A stretch of DNA of 64,000 nt. It comes from Streptomyces diastaticus subsp. diastaticus. GTDB lineage: Bacteria > Actinomycetota > Actinomycetes > Streptomycetales > Streptomycetaceae. This document shows, piece by piece, positions 28,011 to 38,928 of the stretch (its first letter is position 1; each line of letters starts with the position of its first letter). Under the pieces are notes generated by a model. It did not search any database. It had not been told where the DNA came from and saw nothing but the letters and a program-made list of their open reading frames with translations. Location of the stretch: assembly GCF_011170125.1 (NCBI RefSeq), contig NZ_BLLN01000005.1:992001-1056000 (forward strand). The letters run 5' to 3'. The translations under genes and the position numbers were made by a program.

Positions 28011-28412
28011 TCAGCGCGTCTCCGACCTGTTCAGGTAGTTGTAGACGGTGAAGCGGCTCACGCCCAGGGCGCCCGCGACCGTCTCCACGCCGTGGCGGAC
28101 GGAGAAGGCGCCGCGCGCCTCCAGGGTGCGGACGACGGCCTGTTTGGTCTTGCGGTCGAGTTCCGCGAGCGGGCGGCCGTGCTTGCGCTCCAGGGCGGCG
28201 AGGATCTGGTCGAGGGAGTCGCTGAGCTGCGGCAGCCGCACGGCGACGACCTCGCGCCCCTCCCAGGAGAGGACGACGTCCTCCTCGCCGGCGCGGGCCG
28301 GCGGCAGCAGTTCGCCGCCCATCGCGTCGACCAGCGGCTTGACGGCGTCCACGAACGGCTCGCCCACGACTGCCTCCCCCACAGCCGGCCCGGCCGGCCC
28401 GTCGGCGCTCAC
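28011..28412 (-). CDS. HTH transcriptional regulator (YheO/HTH_22-like)
   Basis: 133 residues. The C-terminal 60 (LAELDRKTKQAVVRTLEARG ... ETVAGALGVSRFTVYNYLNRS) match the HTH_22 domain found in YheO/DauR-like regulators. The N-terminal half (EEDVVLSWEGREVVAVRLPQ) is short and probably a small ligand or dimer part. The GTG start overlaps the stop of the small gene upstream (GTGA). It lies between the urate operon and the glyoxylate genes, so it is a candidate controller of one or both. Confidence 0.8.
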   Translation of the reverse strand: MSADGPAGPAVGEAVVGEPFVDAVKPLVDAMGGELLPPARAGEEDVVLSWEGREVVAVRLPQLSDSLDQILAALERKHGRPLAELDRKTKQAVVRTLEARGAFSVRHGVETVAGALGVSRFTVYNYLNRSETR

Positions 28413-28657
28413 CGGTCGCCCTCGATGACGTTGACCTGGAGGGAGACCCGGGTCGCACCGGAGGCCAGCGCCTCACGGAGCAGGGCGTCGACAGCGCCGA
28501 GGACCTGGTCGGCGCCGCCCTCGGCGGTGTTGCCGAACGGACCGACGTCCACCGCGTCGAGGTCGGCCGAGGAGATCACCGCGCGGGCCACCAGCGCGTG
28601 CGGGGGCGCCTCGTCCAGGTCGAACGGTTCCGTCGTGAATTCCACTCGCAATCGCAT
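28409..28657 (-). CDS. Small protein, thiamine-binding/MTH1187-like
   Basis: 82 residues. FTTEPFDLDEAPPHALVARA followed by GATRVSLQVNVIEGD resembles the small ferredoxin-like fold of YkoF/MTH1187-type proteins, but this is a judgement by eye. It is translationally coupled to the HTH gene and divergent from hydroxypyruvate isomerase. It might sense a small molecule for the regulator. ATG 28657 is the first good start. Confidence 0.5.
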   Translation of the reverse strand: MRLRVEFTTEPFDLDEAPPHALVARAVISSADLDAVDVGPFGNTAEGGADQVLGAVDALLREALASGATRVSLQVNVIEGDR

Positions 28658-28835
28658 TGCGCCCCTGTTCGCCGCTCTCTCCCGACCTGGCCTCTCCTCC
28701 TGGCGCCCGGCCTCCGCCCCGACCCTAACGGACCTGGGCGGCGGCCGGGCCCCGGCGGGGCGAACGCCCGGGTGCGCGAGGTACGCGGCCCCGGCCGGTC
28801 CGGCTCCGCGTCGGCGCCGACGCGCCACCACCCCC

Positions 28836-28865
28836 TTGACAGCGACCGAACCCCCCGGGCAATCT
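28836..28865 (+). promoter_or_regulatory. Promoter of the hyi-glxR operon
   Basis: TTGACA (28836-28841), an 18-base spacer and CAATCT (28860-28865). Two operator-like 15-mers follow directly. Confidence 0.7.
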
Positions 28866-28900
28866 TCCGTTGAGCAGAAACCTACTTCCGCAATACGGAA
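28865..28900 (+). promoter_or_regulatory. Tandem operator sites upstream of hyi
   Basis: TTCCGTTGAGCAGAA (28865-28879) and the perfect inverted repeat TTCCGCAATACGGAA (28886-28900), with starts 21 bp apart. They lie just after the -10 box, where a bound repressor would block transcription. The same arrangement is seen at gcl. Confidence 0.7.
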
Positions 28901-28917
28901 GGAGCATCGGTCTCCCC

Positions 28918-29769
28918 ATGGGCTACGCCAATCAGCGGTTCGATGTGAACCTCTCGATCCTCTTCACCGAACTGCCGCTCCTGGAGCGTCCCGCCGCAGC
29001 GGCGGCGGCCGGCTTCACCGCGGTCGAGCTGTGGTGGCCCTGGGTGGCCACCCCCACTCCCCCGCAGGACGAACTCGACGCGCTGGCCAAGTCGTTGAAG
29101 GACGCCGGCACGCAGCTCGTCGGCCTCAACTTCTACGCGGGCGAGCTGCCCGGCCCGGACCGGGGCGCCCTTTCGGTCCCCGGCGAGGAGTCGGAGCGCT
29201 TCCGCGCCAACCTCGACGTGGCGACCCGCTTCGCCGAGACCACCGGCTGCACCGCGCTCAACGCGCTGTACGGCAACCGCGTCGAGGGTGCCGACCCGGC
29301 GGTCCAGGACCAACTCGCGCTGGAGAACCTGGTACTGGCCGCCCGCGCCGCCGACCGGATCGGCGCGACGCTGCTGCTGGAAGCGCTCAACCAGCCCGAG
29401 TCGCCCCGCTATCCGCTGCTCGGCGCCGACGAGACCGTCGCCCTGGCCGACCGGGTCAACGAGGCCACCGGCCTGACCAACACGGCCTTCCTGATGGACC
29501 TGTACCACCTGTCCATGAACGGCCTGTCCACCGAGGACCTGTACGCCGTCATCGACACCCACGCGGCCCGCACCGGCCACGTCCAGATCGCCGACGACCC
29601 CGGCCGGGGCGCCCCCGGCACCGGCACGCTCCCGCTGGGGTCACTGCTGGAGCGGCTGCACACGGCCGGATACGCCGGCTGGACGGGACTGGAGTACAAG
29701 CCCGGCGACCGGCCGAGCGCCGAGGCCTTCGACTGGCTCCCCGCCGAGCGGCGCGCCGCACGCCCCTGA
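28918..29769 (+). CDS. hyi: Hydroxypyruvate isomerase
   Basis: 283 residues, a xylose-isomerase-like TIM barrel. Landmarks are RFDVNLSILFTELPLLERP at the start, AVELWWPW, LVGLNFYAGELPGPDRG, LLLEALNQPESP (metal Glu), FLMDLYHLSMNG (metal Asp), HVQIADDPGRG and TGLEYKPG (metal Glu). It interconverts hydroxypyruvate and tartronate semialdehyde. ATG 28918 has a rather distant GGAAGGAG (28897-28904, 13 bases), but the conserved N-terminus supports it. First gene of hyi-glxR. Confidence 0.9.
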   Translation: MGYANQRFDVNLSILFTELPLLERPAAAAAAGFTAVELWWPWVATPTPPQDELDALAKSLKDAGTQLVGLNFYAGELPGPDRGALSVPGEESERFRANLDVATRFAETTGCTALNALYGNRVEGADPAVQDQLALENLVLAARAADRIGATLLLEALNQPESPRYPLLGADETVALADRVNEATGLTNTAFLMDLYHLSMNGLSTEDLYAVIDTHAARTGHVQIADDPGRGAPGTGTLPLGSLLERLHTAGYAGWTGLEYKPGDRPSAEAFDWLPAERRAARP

Positions 29770-29839
29770 ACAGGCGCCCGCCCCCGGACCGAAGAACCGG
29801 GCGGCCCCGGCCCGCCCCGACCCCCGAGAGAGGCACCCG

Positions 29840-30745
29840 ATGAGCAAGACCGCCGACACCGCCCGCCCGTCGATCGCCTGGATCGGCCTCGGCATCATGG
29901 GCTCCCCGATGTCCGAGAACCTGATCAAGGCCGGGTACACCGTCACCGGTCACACCCTGGAGCAGGAGAAGCTCGACCGGCTCACCGCCGCCGGCGGCAA
30001 GGCCGCGGCCTCCATCGCCGAGGCGGTGCGCGAGGCCGACGTCATCATCACGATGGTCCCGGCCTCCCCGCAGGTCGAGGCGATCGCCTACGGCCCGGAC
30101 GGCATCCTGGCCCACGCCCGGCGCGGCGCCCTGCTGATCGACATGTCCTCGATCACCCCGCAGACCTCCATCGACCTCGCCGAGGCCGCCCAGGAGAAGG
30201 GCGTCCGGGTCCTGGACGCGCCCGTCTCGGGCGGGGAGGCGGGCGCGGTGGAGGCGGTGCTCTCCATCATGGCCGGCGGCGAGCAGGCCGACTTCGACGA
30301 GGCCCGGCCCGTCTTCGAGGCGCTGGGGAAGACCATCGTGCTCTGCGGCCCGCACGGCTCGGGGCAGACGGTGAAGGCCGCCAACCAGCTCATCGTCGCC
30401 GTCAACATCCAGGCGTGCGCCGAGGCCGTGGTCTTCCTGGAGAAGTCCGGCGTGGACCTGGGCGCGGCGCTCGACGTGCTCGGCGGCGGACTGGCCGGCT
30501 CGACCGTGCTGGCCCGGAAGAAGGAGAACTTCCTGCGCCGCGACTTCGCCCCGGGCTTCCGCATCGACCTGCACCACAAGGACATGGGCATCGTCACCGA
30601 CGCCGCCCGCACCGTCGGCGCGGCACTGCCCGTCGGCACGGCCGTCGCCCAGCTCGTCGCCTCGCTGCGGGCACAGGGCGACGGCAACCTCGACCACTCG
30701 GCGCTGCTGCGCGGGGTCGAGCGCCTCTCCGGCGGCCAGGTCTGA
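29840..30745 (+). CDS. glxR: 2-Hydroxy-3-oxopropionate (tartronate semialdehyde) reductase
   Basis: 301 residues of the beta-hydroxyacid dehydrogenase family. The nucleotide motif is WIGLGIMGSPMSENL, the substrate motif is LDAPVSGGEAGA, and the catalytic lysine lies in QTVKAANQLIV. It reduces tartronate semialdehyde to D-glycerate with NAD(P)H, following the glyoxylate carboligase step. It is 70 bases after hyi and probably co-transcribed. Confidence 0.92.
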   Translation: MSKTADTARPSIAWIGLGIMGSPMSENLIKAGYTVTGHTLEQEKLDRLTAAGGKAAASIAEAVREADVIITMVPASPQVEAIAYGPDGILAHARRGALLIDMSSITPQTSIDLAEAAQEKGVRVLDAPVSGGEAGAVEAVLSIMAGGEQADFDEARPVFEALGKTIVLCGPHGSGQTVKAANQLIVAVNIQACAEAVVFLEKSGVDLGAALDVLGGGLAGSTVLARKKENFLRRDFAPGFRIDLHHKDMGIVTDAARTVGAALPVGTAVAQLVASLRAQGDGNLDHSALLRGVERLSGGQV

Positions 30746-30903
30746 GCCTGCCACCGGAGCGCCGGACCGCTCGGCCCGGCCCCTGAACGTCCGGGTGGTG
30801 CCGTCGCTGACACCTGTCCTGTCGCGCCCAGGCGGCGGCACCGCCCGGACACCCCTTGCCGGTTCTTTCCCCACTCCGGTGGCCGGTGTCCAGCCCCGCC
30901 CCC

Positions 30904-30924
30904 TGTTTCAACAAACTGTTGACG
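30904..30924 (+). promoter_or_regulatory. Shared 21-bp element, catalase copy
   Basis: TGTTTCAACA followed by AACTGTTGACG; it ends with the -35 hexamer. It matches the urate-operon element at 27523-27543 except for one central base. Confidence 0.65.
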
Positions 30925-30947
30925 TTCGGTTCCGCCGAACCTACGCT
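30919..30947 (+). promoter_or_regulatory. Catalase promoter with palindromic spacer
   Basis: TTGACG (30919-30924), a 17-base spacer and TACGCT (30942-30947). The region from the last -35 base through the spacer is the inverted repeat GTTCGG-TTCCG-CCGAAC (30924-30940). Confidence 0.7.
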
Positions 30948-31011
30948 CCACGCAACGCTCCACCCAGCGGAAGAGTTTTTCCGTAGTTGCTCACCCGTAC
31001 GGAAGGTCCCC

Positions 31012-32469
31012 ATGTCGAAGCGTGTGCTCACGACCGAGTCGGGCGCTCCTGTCGCCGACAACCAGAACTCCGCCAGCGCCGGCGTCGGCGGTCCCCTCCT
31101 CCTCCAGGACCAGCACCTCCTGGAGAAGCTGGCACGCTTCAACCGGGAGCGCATCCCGGAGCGCGTCGTGCACGCCCGCGGCTCCGGCGCGTACGGCCAC
31201 TTCACCGTCACCGACGACGTCTCCGACCTGACGAGCGCGGCGTTCCTGAGCACCGTCGGCAAGCGGACCGAGCTGTTCACCCGGTTCTCCACCGTCGCCG
31301 ACAACCTCGGCGGGGCCGACGCCGTCCGCGACCCCCGCGGCTTCGCGGTGAAGTTCTACACCGAGGAGGGCAACTACGACCTCGTCGGCAACAACACGCC
31401 GGTCTTCTTCATCAAGGACCCGCTGAAGTTCCCCGACTTCATCCACTCGCAGAAGCGCGACCCGTTCACCGGCAAGCAGGAGCCGGACAACGTCTGGGAC
31501 TTCTGGGCGCACGCCCCCGAGGCCACCCACCAGGTCACCTGGCTCATGGGTGACCGCGGCATCCCCGCCTCGTACCGCCACATGAACGGCTACGGCTCGC
31601 ACACCTACCAGTGGACCAACGCCGCGGGCGAGGCCTTCTTCGTGAAGTACCACTTCAAGACCAACCAGGGCATCCGCTCGCTCTCCGCCGAGCAGGGCCA
31701 GGAACTGGCGGGCAAGGACGCCAACTCGCACCAGACGGACCTGCTCCAGGCCATCGAGCGCGGCGTCCACCCGTCCTGGACGCTCTACGTCCAGGTGATG
31801 CCGGCCGCCGAGGCCGACGGCTACCGCTTCAACCCGTTCGACCTGACGAAGGTCTGGCCGCACGCCGACCACCCGCTGCGCCGCGTCGGCCGCCTGGTCC
31901 TGGACCGGAACCCGGACAACGTCTTCGCCGAGGTCGAGCAGGCCGCCTTCTCCCCCAACAACTTCGTGCCCGGTATCGGCCCCTCGCCCGACAAGATGCT
32001 CCAGGGCCGGCTCTTCGCCTACGCCGACGCGCACCGCTACCGGCTCGGCGTCAACCACACCCAGCTCGCGGTCAACGCGCCGCGCGCCACCGCCGCCGAC
32101 AACTACGGCCGGGACGGCCTGATGGCCGCCAACGCCCAGCCGCGCGGTGAGAAGAACTACGAGCCCAACTCGTACGGCGGCCCCGTCGAGACCGGCGCCC
32201 CGCTGTCCGCGCCGCTCGCGGTCCACGGCCACACCGGCACCCACGAGGCCCCCGCCCACTCCAAGGACGACGACTTCTTCCAGGCCGGCGAGTTGTACCG
32301 GCTCATGTCCGAGGAGGAGCGCGCCCGACTGGTCGCCAACATCGCCGGCGGCCTCTCCCAGGTCTCCCGCGAGGACGTGATCGAGAAGAACCTCGCCCAC
32401 TTCCACGCCGCCGACCCCGCATACGGCAAGCGCGTCGAAGCCGCCGTGCGGACGTTGCGCGAAGGCTGA
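31012..32469 (+). CDS. katA: Monofunctional haem catalase (clade 3 type)
   Basis: 485 residues. Catalytic H54 is in [10 protein letters not shown], distal Asn N127 in [10 protein letters not shown], and the proximal R333 and Y337 in [15 protein letters not shown]. It breaks down H2O2, here probably from uricase and xanthine dehydrogenase. ATG 31012 is chosen, with GGAAGG just upstream; an open frame continues upstream through the promoter. Half-sites resembling the hyi/gcl operator (CTCCACCCAGCGGAA at 30958 and TTCCG at 30979, 21 bp apart) lie in its leader. Confidence 0.95.
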   Translation: MSKRVLTTESGAPVADNQNSASAGVGGPLLLQDQHLLEKLARFNRERIPERVVHARGSGAYGHFTVTDDVSDLTSAAFLSTVGKRTELFTRFSTVADNLGGADAVRDPRGFAVKFYTEEGNYDLVGNNTPVFFIKDPLKFPDFIHSQKRDPFTGKQEPDNVWDFWAHAPEATHQVTWLMGDRGIPASYRHMNGYGSHTYQWTNAAGEAFFVKYHFKTNQGIRSLSAEQGQELAGKDANSHQTDLLQAIERGVHPSWTLYVQVMPAAEADGYRFNPFDLTKVWPHADHPLRRVGRLVLDRNPDNVFAEVEQAAFSPNNFVPGIGPSPDKMLQGRLFAYADAHRYRLGVNHTQLAVNAPRATAADNYGRDGLMAANAQPRGEKNYEPNSYGGPVETGAPLSAPLAVHGHTGTHEAPAHSKDDDFFQAGELYRLMSEEERARLVANIAGGLSQVSREDVIEKNLAHFHAADPAYGKRVEAAVRTLREG

Positions 32470-32799
32470 CCTCCCCCGAGGACCACGCTCCGCGGCAGCC
32501 GGGGAGGCCGTCCCGGGAGCGTGCCCCGCGCCCGCCGGTCCCGATGAGGGGTCGACCGGTGGGCGCGGGCCCCACTCCGCCCTTCCGCCCGGCTCTCACC
32601 AGCCGCGCGCGAGGGCCCGTACGACCGCGGCGGCGACGAGCCAGTGCGGTGGTCAACGCGCTCCGGTGCGCGCACCCGGCCCTGAGGGAGCCTCACCGGA
32701 ACGCGATCGCCGCCGCCGCGGTCGGACTTCCCCCCTTCCCGGGGGAGCACCGGGCCCCGGACGCCTCACGCGTCCGGGGCCCTTCCGTGCCGTGGGTGA
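32470..32799. other. Intergenic region between catalase and alpha/beta hydrolase
   Basis: About 330 bases. A CACGCTCC...GGAGCGTG pair (about 32485-32524) and the strong hairpin at 32752-32782 are present; no gene was recognised. Confidence 0.5.
32752..32782. terminator. Bidirectional hairpin terminator
   Basis: GGGCCCCGGACGC / GCGTCCGGGGCCC, a perfect 13-bp stem with a 5-base loop, between the convergent catalase and hydrolase genes. Confidence 0.8.
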
Positions 32800-34032
32800 T
32801 CAGTCGACGAACCGCACGTCCGGGTGGGCGGACGAGGGGCCGTCCAGCAGGTCCTGGGGGCGCTTTCGCAGGTGCTGGTCGAAGAAGGCGGCGAGGTAGG
32901 CGCGCTGGGCGGCGGTGCTGCGTCCGGGGTCCACCGTGCCGACGTACTGCTCGCGGAGCCCGGCGGGTAGGTCCAGGCGCTCGTCCAGGGCCGGTACGAA
33001 CGACTGGGCGTCCGTGTAACTGAAGTGACTGCCCCCCACCAGGCTCAGGTCACGTTTCCAGCCTGTCGAGTGGTCCCAGAAGGACCGCCAGGACGCCTTG
33101 TCGAGGTGGGTCTGGCCGGCCTTGCCCATCAGCATGAAGGGGCGGTCCAGCCCTTCCCGTGCCACGGGGAGGAAATCGCTGTCGTCGTACTGGAGCGTTC
33201 CGTCCATGTTGACGCCCGCGTCGATACGGCGGTCCACCCGCATGGTCTCCGCCGCGGTGGCGCCCCCGCCCGAATGTCCGTACATCCCGACCCGCTCCAG
33301 GTCCAGTGCCTTGTCCAGTCCCTTCGGCAGGCCACGCCGGGCGTCCGGGCCGGGGCCGCGCCGCACCAGGGCGAGCTGGTCGAGGACGAAGCGGATGTCG
33401 CGCACCCGGGTCTCCACCACCTTCTTCAGGTCCTCGGTCCCCGACATCGGTTCCTGGAACTCCACCCGGCCGCCGGGGAACTGCACCGCCGGGGTCTCGT
33501 AGGTGTGATCGACGGTGACGACGACGTAACCCCGGCTCGCCAGCTCGATCGCGGTCGACGTCCCGAGTGTCCGGGAGACCTCCAGACCCGGCGAGTGGAG
33601 CACGACGGGCCGCCGCCGGCGGTCGTCGGCCGGCGCCCCCCTGGCCGCCTCCGTGCGGATCCCGGCCCAGTCCACCTTTCCCGGCCCGGCCAGGCCGAAC
33701 GAACCGGACTCGTCGACGGAACGCGCGACACCGGCGGGCATGTACGGCTGCCGCGGACACCCCCGCGTCCGGCGGGCCGGGTACCAGAGGCTGACCATCA
33801 GCTCCCGCGCCCGGTCGGCGACCCAGGGGTCCTGGCGCTCCCTGTCGACCAGATGCAGCTCGGCGCTCCCGACCGGACGGCCGCCGGTGGCTTCCGGCAA
33901 CGCGAACCGCACACCCGTGTACGCGGGGGACGGCGCGGACGGAGCGTCGGAGGCGGCAGCCCCCGCCGGGACGACCAGAGAAAGACCAAGACCGAACGCC
34001 AGAGCGCTGTTCACACACCGTCGCATTCCCAT
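32800..34032 (-). CDS. Secreted alpha/beta hydrolase (PAF-acetylhydrolase-like)
   Basis: 410 residues with a signal peptide (NSALAFGLGLSLVVPAGAAA). The nucleophile elbow is MYGHSGGGATAA, the oxyanion strand is RPVVLHSPGLEVSRT, and GGSHFSYTD near the C-terminus supplies the histidine. The LWYPA and GRPVGSAELHL stretches recall platelet-activating-factor acetylhydrolase-like proteins. The exported enzyme probably cleaves an ester or lipid; substrate unknown. ATG 34032 has GGAG 10 bases upstream, and a second ATG lies at 34026. Confidence 0.85.
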   Translation of the reverse strand: MGMRRCVNSALAFGLGLSLVVPAGAAASDAPSAPSPAYTGVRFALPEATGGRPVGSAELHLVDRERQDPWVADRARELMVSLWYPARRTRGCPRQPYMPAGVARSVDESGSFGLAGPGKVDWAGIRTEAARGAPADDRRRRPVVLHSPGLEVSRTLGTSTAIELASRGYVVVTVDHTYETPAVQFPGGRVEFQEPMSGTEDLKKVVETRVRDIRFVLDQLALVRRGPGPDARRGLPKGLDKALDLERVGMYGHSGGGATAAETMRVDRRIDAGVNMDGTLQYDDSDFLPVAREGLDRPFMLMGKAGQTHLDKASWRSFWDHSTGWKRDLSLVGGSHFSYTDAQSFVPALDERLDLPAGLREQYVGTVDPGRSTAAQRAYLAAFFDQHLRKRPQDLLDGPSSAHPDVRFVD

Positions 34033-34462
34033 GGCGACCACTCTCCGCCCGCCCGCGCCCACCGCCCGTCCCCCGCCGGGCGGACCCGCCCCCGGATCCT
34101 CCCCCGACCGCCTCCCCGCCCACGCCTCAGGGTCGGTGGGGCCCGCGGCGTGCCGCGCCGGGACAGGCCACCGGGGCCGTTCTCACCGCACGCGCCGCCT
34201 CCCCTCGGAGCGGAGCACGTCGGCCTCACAGCCCGGCGCGAACCAGTCGAAGCCGCGCGCGGTCAGCCGGCCGCGCTCACCGACGCCACCAGGTCTGCCG
34301 CACCCCTCACCCACCGGCCCACGTCCCGCCCCCTGGCGGCCGGTTCGGACACGACGCCTTCCGGTCCTGCCCGCCCGGCGCCCGGGGCCCAGCCCGTCCG
34401 GCGCCCGAGACCCGGCAAGGGGCGGCCACCCCCCGCGGCCGCCCCCGGAGCCCCCGCGGGGC
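34033..34462. other. Intergenic region upstream of the hydrolase
   Basis: About 430 GC-rich bases; the only structure noted is the gcl terminator hairpin at 34419-34445. No gene was recognised. Confidence 0.45.
34419..34445 (-). terminator. Hairpin terminator downstream of gcl
   Basis: GGGGCGGCC / GGCCGCCCC, 9-bp stem and 9-base loop, 17 bases beyond the gcl stop on the minus strand. Confidence 0.6.
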
Positions 34463-36244
<1,782 letters not shown>

Positions 36245-36355
36245 GGAGGTCTCCTGGTTCGACGGCGGCCCCGGTTCCCGTCGCGCCCGCCGGTCGCCGG
36301 GTGCCGCGTCAGCGTTCCGTACGCGGGGTCGACCGACCCGGCCCCAACCAGGGTT

Positions 36356-36391
36356 TTTCGCCATACGGAATACTGATTCTGTTATGTGGAA
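36356..36391 (-). promoter_or_regulatory. Tandem operator sites upstream of gcl
   Basis: Minus strand: TTCCACATAACAGAA (36391 to 36377) then TTCCGTATGGCGAAA (36370 to 36356), starts 21 bp apart. Both resemble the TTCCG-N5-CGGAA type of the hyi pair. Confidence 0.65.
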
Positions 36392-36393
36392 GC

Positions 36394-36423
36394 AATGTAG
36401 AGTCGCGGCTCCCGCAGCGTCAA
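36394..36423 (-). promoter_or_regulatory. Promoter of gcl
   Basis: Minus strand TTGACG (36418-36423), an 18-base spacer and TACATT (36394-36399). The first operator 15-mer starts two bases after the -10 box. Confidence 0.65.
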
Positions 36424-36564
36424 GAGCGGAACGGCGGGCGGGGCCCCGCCCGGCAGGACCGCGAGGCGCCCGGCCGCCGGAGGCGGCCCGGCCGAACTCC
36501 GGTGCGCGGCCGGTCTCCTGGGGCACGATGGACCGCCGACCGACCTCGGCGAGGGGAGCCTGCG

Positions 36565-37236
36565 ATGCCCGACCGCGTTCCGGTGCGGTGCCCGGTCTGC
36601 CACCGGGACCACCAGTACGCGCCGACGGCGTACCCGTGTCGCTGCGGGGCGCCCGTGGTGGCGCCTCCGGCACTCGGTGCGCCGGCCCGGCCACTGGTCC
36701 ACCGCGTCTGGGAGGACTCCTGGATCACCGTGCGGTGCGGGGCCTGCGGCCGCCAGGACCGGTGGCCGCAGCCCGAACTGGACTGTGGCTGCGGGGCCGT
36801 CCTGGCTCTGCCGGTCCTCTCGCTGCCCCAGGCGGCCGGGCGCGCGGAGCCGGAGGTCGCACGGCACGGGAGGGCACCCGCCTGGGACCCGGTGGCGCTG
36901 GCCGTGCACTGGCTGGAGCGGCTGGGCCACCGCGAGGTGCGGCGGCTGGAGCGGCGCGGGACCAGTGCGGTGGGCCTGCGGGCGAGCGGGGTGCTGGCCG
37001 AGGTGGAGACGGCGGCGCGGCCGGTCGGCGCCCGCGCGGTGGAATGCCTGTGGCTGAGCGGCCTGGCGGCGGGGCTGCCGGCGGTGCACTTCACGGGCTG
37101 CGGCTACACGGCGGAGGCCAGAGAGCGGGCCGACGCGATCGGGCTGGCCCTGTTCGCCCTGGACGCGAGCGGCACGGCCCGGCCGGTCAGCGGGGCCGCC
37201 GGGGAGCTGGTCCGGGGCGCGGGCGGCGAGGTGTGA
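36565..37236 (+). CDS. Zinc-ribbon protein with Mrr-like C-terminal fold
   Basis: 223 residues. The N-terminal third has two zinc-ribbon-like knuckles ([11 protein letters not shown] with [15 protein letters not shown] with CGCG). The C-terminal part, [15 protein letters not shown], then [13 protein letters not shown] and [20 protein letters not shown], follows the order of the Mrr/restriction-endonuclease-like fold. In that fold, VECLWLS would sit where VQCK (catalytic Gln and Lys) is expected, and no lysine is present. An inactive nucleic-acid-binding or regulatory role seems likelier than cleavage. Divergent from gcl. Confidence 0.65.
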   Translation: MPDRVPVRCPVCHRDHQYAPTAYPCRCGAPVVAPPALGAPARPLVHRVWEDSWITVRCGACGRQDRWPQPELDCGCGAVLALPVLSLPQAAGRAEPEVARHGRAPAWDPVALAVHWLERLGHREVRRLERRGTSAVGLRASGVLAEVETAARPVGARAVECLWLSGLAAGLPAVHFTGCGYTAEARERADAIGLALFALDASGTARPVSGAAGELVRGAGGEV

Positions 37237-37299
37237 ACGGGTCCCGGACGCGGGCGGGGAGGAGCCGCGCGTCCGGGACCGGCCGGGGCGGGGCCGGAC

Positions 37300-38928
37300 T
37301 CAGCGGCCGTAACGCTCACGCAGGTCGACCTTGCGGACCTTGCCGCTGACGGTCATCGGGAAGGCGTCGAGGAGCTGGAGGCGGCTGGGGACCTTGTAGT
37401 GGGCGAGGCGGTCGCGGCAGTGGGCGCGCAGTTCCTCCAGGGTGAGCGGCTCGGCACCCTGCTTCGGGATCACACAGGCCAGCACCTCCTCCCCGTACTT
37501 GCCGTCGGGCACGCCGACCACCTGGACGTCGGCGACCTTCGGGTGGGTGTACAGGAACTCCTCGATCTCCCTGGGGTATATGTTCTCCCCGCCACGGATG
37601 ATCATGTCCTTGATCCGGCCGACGATCTCCACGTACCCGTCCTCGCGGAGGACGGCGAGGTCGCCGGTGTGCATCCAGCCGGCCGCGTCGACGGCCTCGG
37701 CGGTGCGTTCGGGTTCGTCCCAGTAGCCGAGCATCACCGAGTAGCCCCGGGTGCAGAGTTCGCCGGGCTCGCCGCGCGGCACGGTGACGCCCGTGGCCGG
37801 GTCGACGACCTTGATCTCCAGGTGCGGCAGGACGCGGCCGACGGTGCCGGTGCGGCGGTCGAGGCTGTCGTCGCGGCGGGTCTGGGTGGAGACCGGGGAG
37901 GTCTCGGTCATGCCGTAGCAGATGGAGACCTCGGCCATGTGCATCTCGGCGACGACCCGCTTCATGACCTCCTCGGGGCAGGGCGAACCGGCCATGATGC
38001 CGGTGCGCAGCGAGGTCAGGTCGTAGGAGGCGAAGTCGGCGAGGTTCAGCTCTCCTATGAACATGGTCGGGACGCCGTAGAGCGAGGTGCAGCGTTCGCC
38101 GGCGACGGCGGTGAGGGTGGTGACCGGGTCGAAGACGGGGCCGGGGATGACGATGCAGGCACCGTGGGTGGTGGCGGCGATGTTCCCCATGACCATGCCG
38201 AAGCAGTGGTAGAAGGGGACGGGGAGGCAGATGCGGTCCTGCTCGGTGTAGCCGATGTTCTCGCCGACGAAGTAGCCGTTGTTGAGGATGTTGTGGTGCG
38301 AGAGGGTGGCGCCCTTGGGGAAGCCGGTGGTGCCCGAGGTGTACTGGATGTTGACGGGATCGTCGCAGCTCAGCTCGGCCTCGCGGGCGGCGAGCGCCCC
38401 GTCAGGGCAGCCGGCGGCCGAGGCGAGCAGCGCCGTCCAGCTCTCCTCCCCCAGGTAGGCGGTCTCGCGCAGGGCGGGACACTCCTCGCGGACCTCGTTG
38501 ACCAGGGCGCGGAAGTCGTTGGTGCGGTGGCCGGGGGTGGCGATGAGCAGGCCGATGCCGGACTGGCGCAGCACGTAGGCGAGTTCGTGGGCACGGTAGG
38601 CCGGGTTGATGTTGACCATGATGGCGCCGATGCGGGCGGTCGCGTACTGGACCAGCACCCACTCCGGGCAGTTGGTGGCCCAGATGCCGACCCGGTCGCC
38701 CTTGAGGACGCCCCGGGCGAGCAGGGCGCGGGCGAGGGTGTCGACGTCCTCGGCGAACCGGGCGTACGTCCAGCGCCGGCCGGAGGCGACGTCGACGAGG
38801 GCCTCGCGGTCGGGGTGGGCGGCGACGGTGCGGTCGAGGGAGGCGCCGATGGTGTCGGCGAGCAGGGGCGTGGTGCCGGTTCCGTGGGCGTAGCTGAGGG
38901 CGGCGCGGGGCGCGGGGACGGTGGTCAC
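37300..38928 (-). CDS. AMP-binding acyl-CoA synthetase (FadD-like)
   Basis: 542 residues, adenylate-forming family. P-loop [14 protein letters not shown]5 motif [20 protein letters not shown] and the C-terminal [21 protein letters not shown] followed by [11 protein letters not shown], with the catalytic lysine in the latter, are all present. It activates a medium- or long-chain fatty acid to acyl-CoA. The GTG start overlaps the stop of the preceding synthetase gene (GTGA), so the two are translated together. Confidence 0.9.
   Translation of the reverse strand: MTTVPAPRAALSYAHGTGTTPLLADTIGASLDRTVAAHPDREALVDVASGRRWTYARFAEDVDTLARALLARGVLKGDRVGIWATNCPEWVLVQYATARIGAIMVNINPAYRAHELAYVLRQSGIGLLIATPGHRTNDFRALVNEVREECPALRETAYLGEESWTALLASAAGCPDGALAAREAELSCDDPVNIQYTSGTTGFPKGATLSHHNILNNGYFVGENIGYTEQDRICLPVPFYHCFGMVMGNIAATTHGACIVIPGPVFDPVTTLTAVAGERCTSLYGVPTMFIGELNLADFASYDLTSLRTGIMAGSPCPEEVMKRVVAEMHMAEVSICYGMTETSPVSTQTRRDDSLDRRTGTVGRVLPHLEIKVVDPATGVTVPRGEPGELCTRGYSVMLGYWDEPERTAEAVDAAGWMHTGDLAVLREDGYVEIVGRIKDMIIRGGENIYPREIEEFLYTHPKVADVQVVGVPDGKYGEEVLACVIPKQGAEPLTLEELRAHCRDRLAHYKVPSRLQLLDAFPMTVSGKVRKVDLRERYGR

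Larger units (their letters stand above)
36245..36564. other. Intergenic region between gcl and the zinc-ribbon gene
   Basis: About 320 bases holding the gcl promoter and operators (36356-36423). The plus-strand ribosome site GAGGGGAG lies just before 36565. Nothing else was seen. Confidence 0.5.

Noticed and set aside
32544..33023. A 159-codon plus-strand frame after katA
   Set aside because: Crosses the terminator hairpin and the end of the hydrolase gene; low-complexity translation.
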